A stretch of 64,000 nucleotides of DNA from the NCBI GenBank assembly GCA_963786945.1, contig CAWBAO010000006.1, positions 310,001 through 374,000 on the forward strand, in the 5' to 3' direction. The notes under the pieces are model-generated. The model saw only the letters and a program-made list of their open reading frames with translations. It had not been told where the DNA came from and ran no database searches. Below, one piece after another: positions 44,498 through 52,498 of this stretch. Source of the DNA: JADKCZ01 sp963786945. Lineage in GTDB: Bacteria > Myxococcota > Myxococcia > Myxococcales > Anaeromyxobacteraceae. Each line of letters begins with the position of its first letter. Position 1 is the stretch's first letter. The translations under genes were made by a program, and so were the position numbers.

Positions 44498-45895
44498 ATG
44501 AAGGCGCCCCGCGCCGCCGCCACGCTGCTCGCCTGCGCGCTCCTCGCCGCCGCGGGCCCGACCCGGGCCGGCGAGGCGCCGGCCACCGGGGCGCCCGCCT
44601 CCCCACCGGGAGAGCTCGACTGCACCGGGAGCGCCCAGTGCGCCGTGGCCCTGGGCCCGGGCAGCGTCTGCACCGCGGGGCGCTGCGGCCGCTACCTGGA
44701 CCGGACCGACCTCCTCGAGGCCATCGGCCTGAAGAAGCGGCGCGGAGCGCTCGAGGCCTGGCGGCTCTATCCCTCCATCCTCCCGGCCATCGGCTACACG
44801 CCCCAGAACGGCTTCGTGCTGGGGATCACCACGCTGGCCGGCATCTACCTCGGCGACCCCGACACCACCACCATCTCCAGCCTGGCCCTGGTGGCCTTCG
44901 TCACCACCAAGAAGCAGGTGGTCGTCCAGTCGCGAAACGTGGCCATGCTGGAGGCCAACGCCTGGCAGCTGCAGGGCGACTACCGGCTGCTCCTCACCAA
45001 CCAGTCCACCTACGGCCTGGGCTCGACCACCGAGGCGGGCGACACCTCCATCACCGTCGGCGGCTGGGGACCCACCGCCACGCTGGCGGGCGAGCGGCCC
45101 ATGGACTTCAACCTGGTCCGGTTCCACCAGGGGGTGCTGCGCCGCGTGGCCGGGCCGCTCTACCTGGGGGCCAGCTTCCGCTTCGACCGCTACTACGACA
45201 TCGTGGATTCCCGGCTCGACCTCGCGGCGGTGCCGCCGGTCGTGACCAGCCACCAGGCCTACAGCCTGCAGTACGGCTTCAGCACCGCCGCCTACACCCT
45301 CTCCGGCATCGGCCTCGAGGCGATGCTCGACAGCCGCGACTCGACCATCAACGCCTACCGCGGCTGGTACGTGCACGGCGCCTTCCGCGCCTACCCCACC
45401 GCGCTCGGCAGCTCGCAGGACTCCACGCTGGTCCACGCCGAGGCGCGCACCTACCTCAGCCTCTCCGACGACGTGCCGCGCAACGTGCTCGCCTTCTGGC
45501 TGATCGCCCAGGGGGTGACCTCGGGCCGGCAGCCCTACCTGGCGCTCCCGGCCATCACCTGGGACTTCGGCATCCGCAGCGGCCGCGGCTACATCCAGGG
45601 GCGCTTCCGCGGCGACGCCGAGGTCTACGGCGAGGCGGAGTGGCGCTTCCGGATCACCGGCAATGGCCTGCTGGGCGGGGTGGTCTTCGCCAACGCCTCG
45701 ACCTTCTCCCGCCCGGCGGTGGACGTGGCCGGCTACACGGCGGGGCGCGAGGCGCTCTTCACCGCGGTCCGCCCGGCCGGCGGCTTCGGCCTGCGCTTCA
45801 TGATGAACCGGGAGGCCCGCAACAACGTCACCCTGGACTTCGCCTTCGGCCAGGACTCGATGGGGATCTACTTCGGTGCCGGCGAGGCCTTCTAG
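44498..45895 (+). CDS. Omp85/BamA-type surface antigen beta-barrel protein
   Basis: 465 residues. A signal peptide (ends GPTRAGEA) is followed by a short Cys-containing linker (DCTGSAQC, CTAGRC), then a beta-barrel whose GRGYIQGRFRGD segment resembles the (V)RGY lid-loop signature of Omp85 proteins; it ends in Phe, as outer-membrane barrels do. No POTRA domains, so it is a single-barrel relative, not BamA. AAGGGTGG lies six bases before ATG 44498. Confidence 0.8.
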   Translation: MKAPRAAATLLACALLAAAGPTRAGEAPATGAPASPPGELDCTGSAQCAVALGPGSVCTAGRCGRYLDRTDLLEAIGLKKRRGALEAWRLYPSILPAIGYTPQNGFVLGITTLAGIYLGDPDTTTISSLALVAFVTTKKQVVVQSRNVAMLEANAWQLQGDYRLLLTNQSTYGLGSTTEAGDTSITVGGWGPTATLAGERPMDFNLVRFHQGVLRRVAGPLYLGASFRFDRYYDIVDSRLDLAAVPPVVTSHQAYSLQYGFSTAAYTLSGIGLEAMLDSRDSTINAYRGWYVHGAFRAYPTALGSSQDSTLVHAEARTYLSLSDDVPRNVLAFWLIAQGVTSGRQPYLALPAITWDFGIRSGRGYIQGRFRGDAEVYGEAEWRFRITGNGLLGGVVFANASTFSRPAVDVAGYTAGREALFTAVRPAGGFGLRFMMNREARNNVTLDFAFGQDSMGIYFGAGEAF

Positions 45896-46616
45896 GGCCG
45901 CCGCCCTGCTGGCCGTGCTGGCCGGCTGCGCCGGGGCTCCCGCCGCCCCGGCACCGCCGCCGATCGCGCCGGCCGACCCGGCGCTGCTGGCCGCCCTGCG
46001 CGCCGCGATCCCGCTCGACCCGGTCCCGCTGGAGGGCGATCCCTACCTGGCCTGGCGCGGCCGCGAGCCGCCGGCACCACCGCCCGGCACCGTCTGCGGC
46101 GTGCGCTTCGAGGCCGATCGGGTGCACTACCGGCTGCGGACCTTCGGGAGCGCGGAGGCGGCGCGCGCCGCCGGCCACGCCGTCACCCACGAGGGGGCGT
46201 GCGGCACCTGCTCCACCCTCCAGGACCTGGCGGTCTACCTGGAGCGGCCCGACCTGACGGCACCGGTGCGGAGCTGCGGGATGCGGCTCACGCGGGCCGA
46301 CGCGCAGGCGTGCCTCGAGGGGCTCGGCTTCAGCGGCCCCTGCGCCGCGACCTGGGACGCCAACATCGAGAACACCAGGTACGCCTGCTTCATCACCTGC
46401 ATGCTGAGCTGGGCGGAGGGGCAGCCCGCGACCGGCCCCGATGGCCGGCTCAACCCCTGCCTCCAGTGCGACGAGGACCGCTCCGGCCCGGTCTTCAAGG
46501 CGACGGCCGGCCGGACCCGCCGCAACTCGGGCATCCGCTCCTCCATCCCGCGCCCCGCGGGAGAGGTCGCGCCGGTGGCCCGCGACGAGCTGCCGGCGGC
46601 AGGGGCTTCGCGCTAG
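45876..46616 (+). CDS. Cys-rich lipoprotein of unknown function
   Basis: 246 residues. Lipobox LAVLAGC at residues 12-18 predicts lipid anchoring. The mature part has more than ten Cys in conserved-looking settings (GTVCGVRF, EGACGTCSTLQDLAVYL, SCGMRLT, CAATWDANIENTRYACFITC, NPCLQCDED), suggesting disulfides or metal binding. I know similar proteins only as uncharacterised. Start GTG 45876 lies inside the barrel gene, a 20-base overlap, so both are expressed together and may act in one envelope complex. Confidence 0.75.
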   Translation: MPARPSRAAALLAVLAGCAGAPAAPAPPPIAPADPALLAALRAAIPLDPVPLEGDPYLAWRGREPPAPPPGTVCGVRFEADRVHYRLRTFGSAEAARAAGHAVTHEGACGTCSTLQDLAVYLERPDLTAPVRSCGMRLTRADAQACLEGLGFSGPCAATWDANIENTRYACFITCMLSWAEGQPATGPDGRLNPCLQCDEDRSGPVFKATAGRTRRNSGIRSSIPRPAGEVAPVARDELPAAGASR

Positions 46617-47671
46617 GGGCCGTCCCAGCGGTACTCGACGGCCAGCAGCAGCGAGGTCCGGGAGGTGAGGAAGCCGGCCTCGGTGCGGAACATCCAGTTG
46701 CGGTCGAGCGCGAACTGCGCGCCGGCGATCATGTTCCAGACGTCCTTGGGCTTCTTGTCCAGGGAGTACTCGACGGTGGTGGTCGGTGGGGTGCCGTTGG
46801 CCCAGGCCGTCACGGCGCTGGCCAGCTCGTTGCACACCTGCTTGGCGGGGTTGGCGTTGAGCATGGCGTCGCACCGCTGCTGGAGGGCGTCGGCCTGCGC
46901 CTGGCTGGGCGGCGGGAGGACGTCGCTCAGCGCGACCGACCCCCGGGTGGCCACGTCGATGACCTGGCCGGCGGTGCCCGCCCATAGGGCGAAGCCGCGC
47001 CCCGGCGGCCCGAACTTGAAGTTGTAGCCGAGCCGGAAGGAGAGGAGGTTGGTCCCCATGAGGTCGGCGATCCGGTCCACGTCGGCCACCGCCCCGTTGA
47101 AGTCGGCCACGCCGAAGAAGCCCTTGTAGCCCATCTGGAAGGTCGCACCGAGCGCCACCACCTTGGCGGTGCTGTCGACCGCCGAGGAGAAGGCGATCGG
47201 CTCGCTCACCTGCACGGTGGTGGCGGAGGAGCCCAGGCTGACGAGGGCGTAGACGGTCAGGAACGGGAAGATCATCAGGTTGGGGCGGAGGCCGACCGAG
47301 CTGGCCTTGGCCACCGAGTCCCCGAACTTGATGAAGTCGGCGTCGTACATCGGCCCGCCGTTCACCCCGAGCTTCAGGTTGGCGATCTCGATGGAGGAGC
47401 GCTGGTAGTAGTAGTTCACCATGATCCCCCACGCGGGCGGCAGCTCGAAGCCGGCGGCGCGGGCCTTGTCGCCCCAGAGCGGGAAGAACGGCGGCGCGGC
47501 CGCGGCCTTGGCGGCGGGCGGGGCGGCTGGTGGCAGCGTGGCCGGACCGGGGTCGGCCAACACGGGCGGGGGCGTGGCCGTGAGGTCGGCGGGAGGCGGC
47601 GGCGCGGCCTGGGCCGGCGACGCCATGACCAGCATGGCGGCGATGACGGTGACGTGGGCGATGGTCTTCAC
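46613..47671 (-). CDS. Predicted outer-membrane beta-barrel protein
   Basis: 352 residues. Signal peptide (ends ASPAQAA), a Pro/Ala-rich linker of about 40 residues, then alternating hydrophobic strands (VNYYYQRSSIEIANL, LLSFRLGYNFKFG, LLLAVEYRWDGP) typical of a barrel. A helical insertion with two Cys (QQRCDAML, KQVCNEL) lies near 270-285. No specific family recognised. Convergent with the Cys-rich lipoprotein gene. Confidence 0.75.
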   Translation of the reverse strand: MKTIAHVTVIAAMLVMASPAQAAPPPPADLTATPPPVLADPGPATLPPAAPPAAKAAAAPPFFPLWGDKARAAGFELPPAWGIMVNYYYQRSSIEIANLKLGVNGGPMYDADFIKFGDSVAKASSVGLRPNLMIFPFLTVYALVSLGSSATTVQVSEPIAFSSAVDSTAKVVALGATFQMGYKGFFGVADFNGAVADVDRIADLMGTNLLSFRLGYNFKFGPPGRGFALWAGTAGQVIDVATRGSVALSDVLPPPSQAQADALQQRCDAMLNANPAKQVCNELASAVTAWANGTPPTTTVEYSLDKKPKDVWNMIAGAQFALDRNWMFRTEAGFLTSRTSLLLAVEYRWDGP

Positions 47672-47814
47672 GCGGCTCCCCTCCGGCGCCGGATCCCGGC
47701 AGATGGGCGCACGGATACCATGCGACCCGGGGGCTCGCCACGGGCGTCCTGCCGCACGTCGAGTGCGTCAGGACCGTGCCCCGTGGCGGGGTGAGCCTGT
47801 AGGATGCGGCCCGC

Positions 47815-48306
47815 GTGACCAGCAACGAACGCCCCGACCTCTGCGCCGAGTGCGGCGGCCAGTGCTGCCTGACGCGCCCCGGGATCGAGGCGCCGGATCG
47901 CTTCCTGGCGGCGCCGGATCCCGCCTCCGCGCTGGCCGACGCGCTCGCCTCCGGCGACTGGGTGCTGGCCGAGCACGTCGGCGTGCCCTGGGTGGACGGC
48001 GTCGAGCCGCCCGAGGACCAGCGCCGCCTCCTCATCCGCTACCCGCGCCCCGCCACGCTCGCCGAGCAGGGCCAGGGCGCCGCCCCGCGCGACCAGCCCG
48101 CGCCGTGCGCCTTCCTCGGCCCCGCCGGCTGCCGGCTCCCCTTCGAGGCGCGGCCCCGCATGTGCCAGGCCCTGGCGCCGTCGCCGGGCTTCGAGTGCGA
48201 GGCCAGCTGGGGCCGGCGCGAGGCGGCGCTCGCCTGGCTGCCCCACCAGGCGCTGGTGGACGCGGCGACCCGAAAGGGCGCGCGACCGGCGCCACCCGTC
48301 GACTAG
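47815..48306 (+). CDS. YkgJ-type Cys-cluster protein
   Basis: 163 residues from GTG 47815. CAECGGQCC near residue 10, APCAFLGPAGC near 96 and PRMCQAL near 117 form the CxxCxxxCC-type zinc/iron-chelating pattern of YkgJ proteins (UPF0153). Cytoplasmic, role unknown in most bacteria. It stands 28 bases before the molybdopterin enzyme gene on the same strand and could be cotranscribed. Confidence 0.75.
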   Translation: MTSNERPDLCAECGGQCCLTRPGIEAPDRFLAAPDPASALADALASGDWVLAEHVGVPWVDGVEPPEDQRRLLIRYPRPATLAEQGQGAAPRDQPAPCAFLGPAGCRLPFEARPRMCQALAPSPGFECEASWGRREAALAWLPHQALVDAATRKGARPAPPVD

Positions 48307-48334
48307 GGAACAGGGACGTCACCCGAGGTGGTCC

Positions 48335-50509
48335 ATGGGCGAGACCCGGCTCCACACCTGCATGCTCTGCGAGGCGGTCTGCGGCCTCACCGTGGAGCTG
48401 GACGGCGGGCGCGCCGTGTCGGTCCGCGGCGATCCCGACGATCCCCTCAGCCGGGGCCACCTCTGCCCCAAGGCGGCCGCCATCCCCGACGTGATGGAGG
48501 ACCCGGACAGGGTCCGGGAGCCGCTGCGGCGGGACGGTGATTCCTGGGCGCCGGTGTCGTGGCGCCGGGCCCTGACCGAGGCCGGGGAACGGCTCGCCGC
48601 CGTCCAGCGGCGCCACGGGCCGGACTCGGTCGCGCTCTACCTGGGCAATCCGACCGTCCACGGCTTCGGCGCCTCCGCCGCGGCCGTCCTCTTCTCCCGG
48701 GCGCTGGGGAGCCGCTCGCGCTTCTCGGCCACCTCGGTGGACCAGCTGCCACAGATGCTGGCCTCGCTGGAGGTGCTGGGCCACCAGGCCCTGCTCCCGG
48801 TGCCCGACCTGGACCGCACCACCTTCCTGCTCGTGCTGGGCGCCAACCCGCGCGCCTCCAACGGCAGCCTGATGACCGCCGGCGACGTGGGGGCCCGGCT
48901 CGAGGCCCTGCGGGCGCGGGGCGGTCGCCTGGTGGTGGTCGATCCCCGGCGGACCGAGACCGCCGCCCGGGCCGACCAGCACCTCGCCATCCGGCCCGGC
49001 GGCGACGCCGCGCTGCTGCTCGGGCTGCTCCACGTCCTCTTCGCCGAGCGGCTGGCAAGGCCCGGGCGCCTGCAGGCCTTCAGCGACGGGCTCGATCGGC
49101 TCGAGGCGCTGGCGGGCCGCTTCCCCCCGGAGCGCGTGGCGGCCCGCACCGGGATCGCCGCCGAGGCCATCCGGCGGCTGGCCCGCGACTTCGCCGCCGC
49201 CCCGGCCGCGGTGGCTTACGGGCGGGTCGGCGTCTGCACCCAGGAGTTCGGCGGGCTCGCCTCCTGGCTGGTGCTGGCGCTCAACGCCGTCACCGGCAAC
49301 CTGGACCGGCCCGGCGGCGCCATGTTCCCCTCCCCGGCCGTCGACCTGGTGGCGCAGGGCTCGCCCGGGAGCTTCGGGCGGCACCGGACCCGGGTGCGCG
49401 GCCTGCCCGCCTTCGGCGGCGAGCTGCCTGCGGCGGCGCTGGCCGAGGAGATCGAGACGCCGGGCCCGGGCCAGATCCGGGCGCTGGTCACCTTCGCGGG
49501 GAACCCGGTGCTCTCGACGCCCAACGGGACGCGGCTCGACTGCGCCCTGGCCGGCCTGGAGTTCATGGTCTCGATCGACCTCTTCCGCAACGAGACCACG
49601 CGCCACGCCCACCTGATCCTCCCCACCTCGTTCGGGTTCGAGAAGGACCAGTACGACGCCGTCTTCTACCAGCTGGCGGTCCGCGACACGGCCCGCTACG
49701 CGCCGGCGCTGGTGCGGCCCCCCGCGGGGGTGCGCGACGACTTCGCGGTGCTGCTCGATCTCGCCCTGGCGCTGCGGGCGCGCGGTGGCGGCCGGCCGGG
49801 GTGGCGCACCGGGCTCGGGCTGCGGGTGGCGCGGGCCCTGGGGGAGCGCCGGCTGCTCGACCGGGCCCTGCGGCGCGGGCCGCGCCGGCTCTCGCTGGCG
49901 GCGCTCCGGCGCTCGCCCCACGGCCTCGACCTGGGCGCGCTGGTCCCCCGCCTGCCGGAGCGGCTCTTCACGCCCGGCCGGCGCCTCCGGCTCTTCCCGG
50001 AGCGCTACCAGGCCGACCTGGCCCGGCTGGAGGCGGCGCTCGACGCGCCGGCGGCGGGGTCGCTGGCGCTCATCGGGCGCCGCCAGCTGCGCGGCAACAA
50101 CTCCTGGATGCACAACAGCTCGCGGCTGGTGAAGGGGCCTCCCGCCTGCACGCTGCTCATCCACCCGGCCGACGCCGCGGCGCGCGCCCTCGCCGACGGG
50201 GACCAGGCCCGGATCCGTTCCCGGGTGGGCGAGATCCAGGTGCCGGTGTCGGTCAGCGACGCGGTGGCCCCGGGGGTGGTCTGCCTGCCGCACGGCTGGG
50301 GCCACGGCCGGGCCGGCGTGGCCCTCTCCGTAGCGGCGGCCCGCCCGGGCGCCTCCTTCAACGACCTGGCGGACGAGGAGCGGGTCGACGCCGTCTCCGG
50401 CGTGGCCGTGCTGAACGGCATCCCGGTGACGGTGGAGCGCGCCGGGCCCGGTCCAGCGGAGCGCGGCTGGCACCCGGGGCCGGCCGGAGCGGGTACCCTG
50501 GCGCCATGA
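48335..50509 (+). CDS. Molybdopterin oxidoreductase (formate dehydrogenase/MopB family)
   Basis: 724 residues, no Tat signal, so cytoplasmic. A [4Fe-4S] site is formed by Cys9, Cys12, Cys16 and Cys44 (CMLCEAVC, GHLCPK). MopB domains follow (LLVLGANPRASNGS near 170, GNPVLSTPNG near 390, the LPTSFGFEKDQYD segment near 430) and a C-terminal pterin domain with GWGHGRAG. In formate dehydrogenases a Sec or Cys ligates Mo near residue 130; here FSATSVDQLP carries Ser, so it is not a classical formate dehydrogenase. ATG 48335 has GAGG six bases upstream. Confidence 0.85.
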   Translation: MGETRLHTCMLCEAVCGLTVELDGGRAVSVRGDPDDPLSRGHLCPKAAAIPDVMEDPDRVREPLRRDGDSWAPVSWRRALTEAGERLAAVQRRHGPDSVALYLGNPTVHGFGASAAAVLFSRALGSRSRFSATSVDQLPQMLASLEVLGHQALLPVPDLDRTTFLLVLGANPRASNGSLMTAGDVGARLEALRARGGRLVVVDPRRTETAARADQHLAIRPGGDAALLLGLLHVLFAERLARPGRLQAFSDGLDRLEALAGRFPPERVAARTGIAAEAIRRLARDFAAAPAAVAYGRVGVCTQEFGGLASWLVLALNAVTGNLDRPGGAMFPSPAVDLVAQGSPGSFGRHRTRVRGLPAFGGELPAAALAEEIETPGPGQIRALVTFAGNPVLSTPNGTRLDCALAGLEFMVSIDLFRNETTRHAHLILPTSFGFEKDQYDAVFYQLAVRDTARYAPALVRPPAGVRDDFAVLLDLALALRARGGGRPGWRTGLGLRVARALGERRLLDRALRRGPRRLSLAALRRSPHGLDLGALVPRLPERLFTPGRRLRLFPERYQADLARLEAALDAPAAGSLALIGRRQLRGNNSWMHNSSRLVKGPPACTLLIHPADAAARALADGDQARIRSRVGEIQVPVSVSDAVAPGVVCLPHGWGHGRAGVALSVAAARPGASFNDLADEERVDAVSGVAVLNGIPVTVERAGPGPAERGWHPGPAGAGTLAP

Positions 50510-50519
50510 GCCGCGCCGG

Positions 50520-51314
50520 TCACCGGAGGCGCAGGATCCGGTAGGCGCCGAGCAGGACCATCAGCGCCACCATCGTCCCGATCACCAGGTCGGGGATCCG
50601 TGACCCCGTCCATGCGACGAGTGCACCTGCCGCGATGACCCCGAGGTTGGCGAGGACGTCGTTGGTGGAGAAGATCCAGCTGGCCTTCATGTGCGCCCCG
50701 CCGTTCCGGTGCCTCGCGAGGAGGAGCAGGCACGTCACGTTCGCGGCCAGCGCCAGGGTTGAGACCCCGATCATCGTCGGCGGCTCCGGCGAGCTCCCCG
50801 TGAGGTATCGACGCCCGACGTCCACGAGGACGCCGGCGGCGAGCACGGCCTGGAACACGCCCGACAGGTGCGCCGAACGCAGCTTGGTCCGATGGGGGCG
50901 GCCGACCGCGAGGAGGCTCAGGCCGTAGACGAAGGCATCCGCGAGCATGTCGAGGGAGTCGGCGATGAGTCCCGACGACTGGGCGAGCCAGCCAGCCACG
51001 ACCTCGACGAGGAACATGGCCGCGTTGATCGCGAGCAGGATGCGAAGCGTCCTCCCCTCGCCGGCCTCGCCGGGCGTCGCGGCCGCAGCGGCTGGCTCCG
51101 CCTCGTCGGACGAGGTGACACGCGCTCCGAGGCCGAGCGGCTCCAGCCTGGCCAGGATGGGGCCGGGATCTCCCGAGTGCTCGACGACCACGACCCTGGC
51201 CGCGAGGTCGAAGCGCAGGTGGCCGACCGCATCGGCACCGTCGAGGGCCATGCGGATCAGGCGCTCCTCGGACGGGCAGTCCATCTTCGGAACCTCGAAC
51301 ACGGTGCGCCGCAT
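50520..51314 (-). CDS. HMA-domain/CDF cation efflux fusion protein
   Basis: 264 residues. The N-terminal 70 residues form a heavy-metal-associated-like domain with KMDCPSEERLIRMAL (CPSEE instead of CxxC). The rest is a cation diffusion facilitator membrane core with about six helices, including LIADSLDMLADAFVYG (metal-site helix) and MKASWIFSTNDVLANLG (second site helix, with Asn-Asp). The cytoplasmic C-terminal dimer domain of CDF proteins is missing; the protein ends after the last helix (YRILRLR). GAGGAGGGG precedes ATG 51314. Likely zinc or other divalent metal export. Confidence 0.82.
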   Translation of the reverse strand: MRRTVFEVPKMDCPSEERLIRMALDGADAVGHLRFDLAARVVVVEHSGDPGPILARLEPLGLGARVTSSDEAEPAAAAATPGEAGEGRTLRILLAINAAMFLVEVVAGWLAQSSGLIADSLDMLADAFVYGLSLLAVGRPHRTKLRSAHLSGVFQAVLAAGVLVDVGRRYLTGSSPEPPTMIGVSTLALAANVTCLLLLARHRNGGAHMKASWIFSTNDVLANLGVIAAGALVAWTGSRIPDLVIGTMVALMVLLGAYRILRLR

Positions 51315-51465
51315 GGTGGTCCCCTCCTCGGTCCAGCCGGTCCCGTCCCCCGGCGACGGGTATACCGCCGGGGTGCCTTCGGCGGGGGCGAAGGTGGGAC
51401 GCCGCGTGCTATGCCTGTCTCCACCGGACCGCGCGGGTGCCCCGGCCCGGAGACGAGGAGTGGCC

Positions 51466-52383
51466 ATGTCCAGCTGGGAAGCAGACGCGGACCTCCTGCA
51501 CTCGAGCGGCGCGCGGCACGCGCTGATCCTGTCGCAGGCCAACTCGGGGCTCTGCCAGATCGCGGAGGGGATCGCCCGGGCCCTGGCGCCGCGGCAGGTC
51601 CACGTCTCCTCGGCCGGCGCCACCCGGGGACCCGTCGACCCCCTCGCCAGGCGCGTCCTCGCCGAGCTCTCGGTGGACGTCGCCGACCAGCAGCCGAAGG
51701 TGCTCGACGAGGTGGACACCTCCGACGTGCAGGCGATCCTGGTGGTGTCGGAGGAGGACCCGACCCCGCCCGGCCTGCGCGGCGTCCTCCGGGTCCACTG
51801 GCCGCTGCCCGACCCGGCCGCCGGAGGTGGCACCGGGGAGGAGCGGCTGGCCCGCTACCGCGCGGTCCGCAACGAGCTGCGCCGCCGGCTCATCCGGGTG
51901 TTCGCGCGGGAGCTGGTGGCGACCGCCGCGACCGGGGGCACGACCACCTCCATCGGCCCGGCCTCGGGCGGCGATCTCGACGCCATCAAGCGGCTGCTGG
52001 TGGGCTCGCTGCTGCCGTCGCGGGACGTCGGCGGGACGAGCCAGCGCTTCATCGTGGCCAGCGAGAACGGCCGGCTCATCGGCTGCGCCGGGCTCCAGGT
52101 GGCGGGCCCGGACGGCCTGGTCCGCTCCATGGCGGTCCACTGGACGCGCCGCAACGCCGGCCTGGGGAGCAGGCTGCACCAGCGGCTCCTCTTCGAGGCC
52201 ACGCTGGCCGGCGTCCGGACGCTCTACGTGGTCACGACCACGGCCGAGGACTTCTTCGCCGGCCATGGCTACCGGAAGGTCGCGGCGCACGTGGTGCCGC
52301 CCGGGCTGCAGGCCTCGGAGGAGTTCATCGCCTTCGTGCCCGGGGGCAGCACGGTCATGTCCCGGCCGGTGTCGCCGGCCTGA
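51466..52383 (+). CDS. ArsC-like (LMW-phosphatase fold) domain fused to GNAT acetyltransferase
   Basis: 305 residues. Residues 15-150 follow the arsenate-reductase/low-molecular-weight phosphatase fold, but the P-loop reads LILSQANSGLCQIAEG: Ser23 sits where the catalytic Cys belongs and Leu29 where the Arg belongs, so phosphatase or reductase activity is unlikely. Residues 165-290 are a GNAT domain (FIVASENGRLIGCAGLQV, RRNAGLGSRLHQRLL, FFAGHGYRKV) resembling the arsenic-linked ArsN1. Divergent from the metal exporter across 150 bases. GACGAGGAG precedes ATG 51466. Confidence 0.78.
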   Translation: MSSWEADADLLHSSGARHALILSQANSGLCQIAEGIARALAPRQVHVSSAGATRGPVDPLARRVLAELSVDVADQQPKVLDEVDTSDVQAILVVSEEDPTPPGLRGVLRVHWPLPDPAAGGGTGEERLARYRAVRNELRRRLIRVFARELVATAATGGTTTSIGPASGGDLDAIKRLLVGSLLPSRDVGGTSQRFIVASENGRLIGCAGLQVAGPDGLVRSMAVHWTRRNAGLGSRLHQRLLFEATLAGVRTLYVVTTTAEDFFAGHGYRKVAAHVVPPGLQASEEFIAFVPGGSTVMSRPVSPA

Positions 52384-52498
52384 CCCCGCGCCGGCGGGCC
52401 CGGCGGCATCGTGAAGATTTCCTGGATGGCCCATGCGGCTCCCGGCCGTTTCGCGGGCTCGCGCGCGCGCTGACCGGGGGCCGGGCAGGGGATTCCCT

